Assembly (NCBI GenBank): GCA_943704495.1
Contig: CALSCR010003215.1
Location: 1 to 64,000, forward strand
DNA from: Pigoraptor chileana
Taxonomy: Eukaryota > Opisthokonta > Filasterea
Length of the DNA: 64,000 bases
Direction of reading: 5' to 3'
Each line of letters opens with the position of its first letter. Position 1 is the stretch's first letter. Shown here one piece after another: positions 58,185 to 64,000 of this stretch. The notes under the pieces are model-generated. The model searched no databases and was not told the DNA's origin. It saw nothing but the letters and a program-made list of their open reading frames with translations. Both the position numbers and the translations under genes were made by a program.

Positions 58185-60368
58185 TCACTCGGTCATAGCG
58201 CCACGGTCAATTTCTCCCATTTCTGCTGCCTGCATCTCGAAATCATCACTCCTATCAAAGATGGATCGACTCCGACTGACGCCGAGCTGTGCATAGCCGC
58301 GCGAAGAGTTGGTGAGTTGGATGCCGCACAGACGCAGCAGTCGCTGCAAGGCCAGCTGCACGAGCATGACGGAGCTCATACAGCACGCAACAGCCCCGAT
58401 CAACGGTCCGTCGGCACAGAGCACAGCACACAGTTCCGAGACTGATTTCCGCGGCACTCGCTCGAGTCCTTCTTCATGCTCCTCCATGAACGGAGGCCGT
58501 TTGTAACGGCGCAAGAGCAACGATGACAGAACCACACTCACTGAAGAAAACGCCATTGCACCGCTGGCGAACATGGGATGCAGCGTGACGCCGAGGGGGA
58601 CGAGAAGACCCGCCGCAATCGGAATTCCGACAATGTTGTAAAGCGTCGCCCACGCGAAATTCCAGCGTATCCGAGAGACTGTCTTCTTGCTGAGATCAAT
58701 CGCCACTGGCACGTCGCAGAGGTCGTCGCGGATAAGCACAATGTCCGCAGTCTCCATGGCAATGTCAGTGCCGCTGCCAATCGCAATGCCGACATCAGCC
58801 TGTGCGAGTGCGGGCGAGTCGTTTATGCCATCACCCACCATAGCGACAACTTCCCCGGCCTCCTGCAACTCCCTCACGTGGTCTGCCTTCTGCCCCGGAA
58901 GCACTTCGGCATACACAGTGTCAATGCCCACAGTGTGCGCAATCGTCGCCGCCGTGCGTTTGTTGTCGCCCGTCATCATCGCAACGCGGATGCCCATCGA
59001 TTTGAGCGCACACACCGCGGCCGCTGCAGAGGGCTTGGGCACGTCCATGACAGCGACAACAGCAACGACAGCGCCATCAATCGCGCAGAACAGACCCGTC
59101 TTCCCCTCGCACTCGAGCGCAGACAGCTCCTCGTCTCCTTGTTGCGGAACCACACACCTATTGCGTTCCATCCACGCGCGATTGCCGGCAAGTACTACCG
59201 ACGTGCCCACGCGGCAGCGTATACCGCACCCAGGGACAGCCTCAAAGTCCTGTGCAGGGACGGGGAATTGCATACGGGTGTTTCCGAGAGCTCGCAAGCC
59301 GGCGCGGGCAAAAGCAGCCACCGCGACGCCGACTGGATGTTCGCTGCACTCTTCCGCCGCGCCAACAATCTCGAAAAAGCGGCGGCGAAGAGCATTCAGC
59401 GACTGTGCGCGTTCCTCTGTCGCACACTCGAGCGGATTATCCGGGATTATTTCGCCGCCAACACCGATGGAGACAGTCATTCCATCTTCTGCAAAGAGTC
59501 TGCATTCCGTGACCTGCGGCTTCCCGGCCGTGAGCGTCCCCGTCTTGTCAAACACAACCATCGTCACTCTGTGGGCCCGCTCCAGTGGCTCGCCGCCCTT
59601 GATGAGTATGCCGTTTTTGGCACCAACCCCTGTACCAACCATCACAGCGGTCGGTGTTGCGAGGCCAAGAGCGCACGGGCACGCAATTACAAGCACCGAA
59701 ATTGCAAATAAGAGCGAGTGTCGGAAGGGTGTGGACATATCCGGCACTGAGACGGTGCCAGTTGTGGTTAGGATTATCCAAACAACAAAAGTGACAACTG
59801 CAATTGTAATGATCGCGGGTACAAAGCGGGCAGACATCCTGTCGGCGTAGCGCTGTATCGGAGCCTTGCTTGTTTGAGCGTTTTCAACAAGACGAACAAT
59901 CTGTGCGAGTGTCGTGTCCGCGCCCACGCGTGTTGCACGAAGGTGAAGCATGCCGTTTCTGCTGACGGTGCCCCCGATGACCTCATCGCCAATCTTTTTC
60001 GTCGTCGGCACAGACTCGCCCGTTATCATCGACTCGTCAACCATGGACGCCCCAAACACAATCACGCCGTCGACGGGAATTTTGGCGCCAGGGACCACCT
60101 GCCACGGCGAATAAAGAGCGAAGAGGGCAGGAGAGAGAAGAGAAGAGGGACAGGAGAGAGAAGAGAAGAGGGACAGGCAAAAAGGGAAAATCGACACGAT
60201 GTGAGACGATCGGAGTGAGCGAATGCCACATATAGAATAGTGTAACAAATGAGTTACGTCCTAAATTTAACCAAAATGAGCTCCCTTGAGCACAGCAGGT
60301 GACAAAGGCGTATGACAATTGCGCATGCGACACACAAACACACTAAAAGAGACTATAAACACACAGAA

Positions 60369-60405
<37 letters not shown>

Positions 60406-62951
60406 TGACAGAAGATCATCGCACTGCACACACCTTGAGTATATCGCCCCTTTGCACAAGCTCAGAGTCAATGAATTCTTCCTTGGCGACGGCCCCGGAT
60501 GCATCACACGTGAGCAAGACGGCGTTTGGCGGCTTCAACTGGCACAAGAATGTGAGTGCCTCCGATGTCTTTCCTTTGGCAACGTGCTCGAGAACCCGCC
60601 CGAGGCTCACAAAGGAAAACAACATGGGCGCCGTCTCAAAGAACGTCGAATGTGCGTGTGCCATCGCTGCGTTGCCAATAACGACAGAGTACACAACCGC
60701 AAACACTGAATACATGTACGAACAGGTCGATCCCAGCGCAATCAACACGTCCATGTTAGCGGATCCGTGTCGCAAGGAAAGCACTGCGGAGCGGTAAAAG
60801 CGCCAGCCGACCAGCAGCTGCGCGGACGTGGCCAGCAGGAGGAGAATGACGTTTTGCGAGGTGAGTCCGCTGACGACCTCGCTCATGAGCATCTTTTCGC
60901 CAAGTGCAAACCGCGGTATCACCATGGTGATGAACATGATGGGCACTGCAAAGGCAAACGACAGATACACCATCAGCCGCCACATTCGCAGCTCCTCGTC
61001 CTTGTGCCCCGACGACCCCGAATCGCCCTCACGTGACAACGACGCAGTGTATCCCATTCCCTCTATCGCACCAATGACGTCCCGAGGGCCGATAACCCCC
61101 GGATCATATTCCACCCGCGCGGAGCCCGGCGTCAGCGCAACCGATGCAGAAATGATGCCCCGAACCTTCCCCAGTGACGTCTCGATGGAGTGGACACAGC
61201 TTGAGCACGTCATTCCGCCAACGGACAGGTGCAGAATACCATGCGGAATATTTTTTACGATTTGAGCACCAAACCCCATGTCCTCGATTGCCTCTGCGAG
61301 CTGCTCGGCAGAAACAATACACGGATCGTGGACGACGTCTCCACGCCCCCCGATAAGAGCTATCCGCACATCCGACACCCCCTCGCGCCCTCGCAGTCCC
61401 CGCTCAATGCTGCCGACGCACGAGGCGCACGTCATGCCTGTGATTGTAAAGCTAGAGCACAGCAACCCCTCTTTCCCACCAACATTCACAGACACAGCGC
61501 TATCCTTCTTACTGTGGCCATCCGACACACTGTTCTCTGTCGCGGTGGTGAAGCTGGTTGAGCGACTTCGTTGTGGGTCGCCGCCACCGCTTCTACGTCG
61601 AGAAGACGTAGATGACGACGAGAGTGCATCTCCCTTTGTATCCGCGCGATCGCCGCCCAGCTCAACCGCCTGGAACCCCGCGTCATCCACAAGCAGCTTG
61701 GCACTCGAAGGTCCCCGTGCAAACGTTCGCTGTCGTGTGAGCTGCGGCGGATCACTCAAATCGATTGTCGCGCTCGCAGCGACCGGCGATTCGGAAGTGA
61801 CGCCCCTTCTGTGAAGAATGGCATCAAACCCACACCCAGCAATGGCCGAACGGATGGCTGCAACATCCACTCTGTCCGGACGGAAGATAACAGTGGCTGT
61901 CGCATAGAGAAGAGACACGCGGACACTCTCCACCCCCGACAGTTGCACGACGGCCGCTTCGACCGATGCAACACTGGAATCGCACGTGAGGCCATCCACC
62001 ATGAACGTCGCTGATTCTGTGGGAGTGTGGGCATCGCCCAAGCTGCCGTTGGGTATGGGAGCCATCTGCGTTCACATGGAACGGATGTGGGATGAGGTTG
62101 ATGGGTGAGCGGCTCGGGTTAGATTTCACATGTGATTGACAGTGTGTTGCAGCAGCACGACAGCACAACAGCACACCAAACTGCGGATGGGATCGTACCC
62201 TTTTCGGTATCGGTGACTTTGATGTGCCTGCTTTGGACACCTGCAGAATGGCCTTGTTGGAGATGGACTGCGCCGGCGGCCTTTCCGCGTGAGCAGCGCC
62301 GTCATTTAGATCCACAGTGACGTGGTCATCGGCGACAACTGACATGACGGATGCGTCGAAGCCCATCTACAACCCAGGGAAAGCCACATTTGCGCAGTAC
62401 GATGCACAGGTTAAACGAAGATCGGATATCAAAGCAACCCAACGGCCATGTTCTGCACGTGCCTCACACAGACAGTCACACAGATACACAGAGAGTGCAA
62501 CACAATCGTCCAGCCAATGAAAGCGCACCTCGTTGATCGCATTGGCCACATCCTCGGGGGAAAGTAATGCGGGGTCGACCGCAATAGTTGCCCGCTTGTC
62601 GGCGAGGCTGACGCTGATGGATGACAGTCCAGGCAGCTTTGTACATCCATTTTGTATTGAATTGACGCAGGACATGCAGGTCATGCCATCCACGAGCAAC
62701 ACGGCGGACAACAATGAAGCCGTCTGCACACCCACGCAGAGACACGCACACAGACATTCATAACAAAGGTTAGGTGCTTGCGGGATGCCATTTGTTCATC
62801 TTACGGCTGACACGATTATGCGTTCACTTTTCCTTGAGGAGGGCACTCCAATCCAGCTTTTACGCTGGTTATGTGATGCCACTAACAAACACTAATAACT
62901 AATAAAAAACTGTTCTCATGATAATGCCCAGTTGATACGCACCTCTGTCAT
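58185..62951 (-). CDS. Copper-transporting P1B-type ATPase with four HMA domains
   Basis: Five exons on the minus strand (62951-62943, 62723-62529, 62366-62241, 62065-60434, 60098-58185) sum to 3,876 bp, 1,291 residues. The pump exports or compartmentalises Cu(+), as ATP7A/B and yeast Ccc2 do. Metal-binding domains read GMTCMSC (about 17-22), GLTCDSS (about 138), GMTCASC (about 324) and GMTCSSC (about 398). Then come membrane helices, the actuator TGES (about 681), the channel motif ACPCALGLATPT (about 793), phosphorylation site DKTGT (about 832), SEHPVG (about 907) and GDGINDSPALAQAD (about 1076). The second HMA domain lacks one metal-binding cysteine. The initiator exon (ATG ACA GAG then GTGCGT) is only 9 coding bases; it fits phase but is the least certain part. 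Confidence 0.93.
60130..60176. repeat. Tandem GA-rich unit in a copper-ATPase intron
   Basis: A unit of about 23 bp, AGGAGAGAGAAGAGAAGAGG followed by GAC, occurs twice. A pure GA run follows at 60373-60401 in the same intron (60099-60433). Confidence 0.8.
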
Positions 62952-64000
62952 GGTCGCGATGTGCGGCACTGCGCGGAAATTAAGATATGTGTGTTTGAGT
63001 TGCGGTCAGTGGTCGTTCATATCAGCAATAGCCCACACTAATAATTCAATCGTCAGTTTCTTCAGTGCGATCGCGGGGTTCACTCACCGGCCGCCACTCC
63101 ACTCCGGGTAGCGAATTAGCAGAACGCAGACATCACAGTATTCGCGGCAACTAAGTTAGTTGTTCCGAGGGTGCTCAGATTGATAGCCTGGGCATGTACC
63201 GCAAGTACCGCAATGAAGCACCGCAATGATACACAAACACAACCGACGAGCACGTTCATAAAACTGTTCTTCTATCTTCTCTTTCTCTGTTCAACGACGA
63301 CATGTGCAGCCCGTCTTTCTGTTGATGCCGTGCGTTCAGCATATACGCTGTATGTTGTGTGTGTGTGTGTGTGTGTGTGTGTAATGTGCGCACTGATGAT
63401 GCAGCTTACCGTTCTTCCTCTATGCGAGATTGCACGCCAGTCACCAGGCCACAACTTCTATATTGGTGTTCTCTACAACATGAGTCATGCTTAGGTCGAT
63501 ACTCTTTCACATTTATCACTCTATTTTATATGTATTAAATATTGGCTTATTGTCCAATGTTTCATGTGCTGAAATACAGATATATAGTAGTTTTTTCCTT
63601 CGCGGTTTATCATTCTACCAAAACGAGTCATAAACATGTTTACTAAAAATAGTTATAAAGTCAACGGGTTAAATATAGTATCGCTGGTCTGGCCTTGAAA
63701 TAAACAATCCGGAGAAAATCCCGGCTTTACTCCATAGCGACGGCCGTTGTCAGGGGTCGTCTCCTGGTGAGAGGTTGATCGATTGCCGACACAACTCAAC
63801 GCACTGCAATCAAACTTGAGAAAGTGGCGCATACATGATGAAGAAGGCATTCATTAAACTCGCTGAGGAGCGCTGTTATTCATGTAACATACTGAATGGT
63901 GTGTTGACTTGACTGTCGCAACTGTTGCGTTTCGATTTCTTTCTCGGTAGACGCAAACGAAAACACGCTTTCGCCGCACGCACGCACTTGTTGCCTGTGA
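62952..64000. other. Gene-free stretch at the window end
   Basis: Presumed promoter of the copper ATPase, a GT microsatellite at 63355-63382 and AT-rich sequence at 63490-63700. No coding region is recognised to the end of the window. Confidence 0.55.

Noticed and set aside
58578-59850. Two overlapping plus-strand frames of about 380 codons opposite the copper ATPase
   Set aside because: They mirror the codon pattern of the real gene on the other strand, have no domain signatures and no splice or promoter context.

Overview
The window is nuclear DNA of an intron-rich unicellular eukaryote. Most protein genes are split by short GT-AG introns of about 70 to 600 bp. The products are typical of a free-living protist: cathepsin Z, mitochondrial ribosome recycling factor, an SR splicing factor, an LYRM2-like protein, ribosomal protein uL5, a fused (animal-type) ATP-citrate lyase, a CREB-like bZIP factor and a copper P-type ATPase. 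I cannot name the species. The fused ATP-citrate lyase and the folate-receptor-like module are compatible with a relative of animals and fungi but do not prove it. Exon boundaries were joined by eye from splice signals, codon phase and family alignment from memory.

Layout. 0-3.7 kb: a cathepsin Z-like protease (minus; 3' end off the window) divergent from an ankyrin-like, cysteine-rich orphan. 3.7-15 kb: about 11 kb with no gene that I can support. 15-18 kb: a PHD-finger protein with a long repetitive tail that contains a small assembly gap. 18.5-24.1 kb: MRRF (minus), an SR protein (plus) and LYRM2 (minus). 24.6-30 kb: an 11-exon single-pass membrane receptor with a folate-receptor-like domain, a YncE-like beta-propeller region and Kelch repeats. 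30.8-32.2 kb: uL5 (minus), whose start is lost in a 207-N gap. 33.7-35.1 kb: an F-box plus 20-residue leucine-rich repeat protein. 37.2-41.8 kb: ATP-citrate lyase. 42.4-43.5 kb: bZIP.

The most unusual part is 45.1-57.3 kb, a divergent pair of very large genes. On the minus strand is a 1,804-residue adenine DNA methyltransferase of the type IIG/Eco57I/PglX kind, with DPASGSGGF and NPPY motifs. On the plus strand is a 1,570-residue SNF2-like SF2 ATPase fused to an Rrp8-like methyltransferase. Bacteria pair such enzymes in DISARM and related anti-phage systems. Here both genes carry introns and basic nuclear-type tails, so they look like resident nuclear genes. A 95-bp tandem repeat lies just beyond the methyltransferase stop codon. 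Whether the pair is a eukaryotic defence system, an epigenetic writer/remodeller pair or the core of a mobile element cannot be decided from the sequence.

58.2-63 kb holds a Cu(+)-ATPase with four metal-binding domains, followed by 1 kb without genes. Introns are strikingly TG-rich in the sense strand. Several intergenic regions carry CACGTG-type E-boxes.
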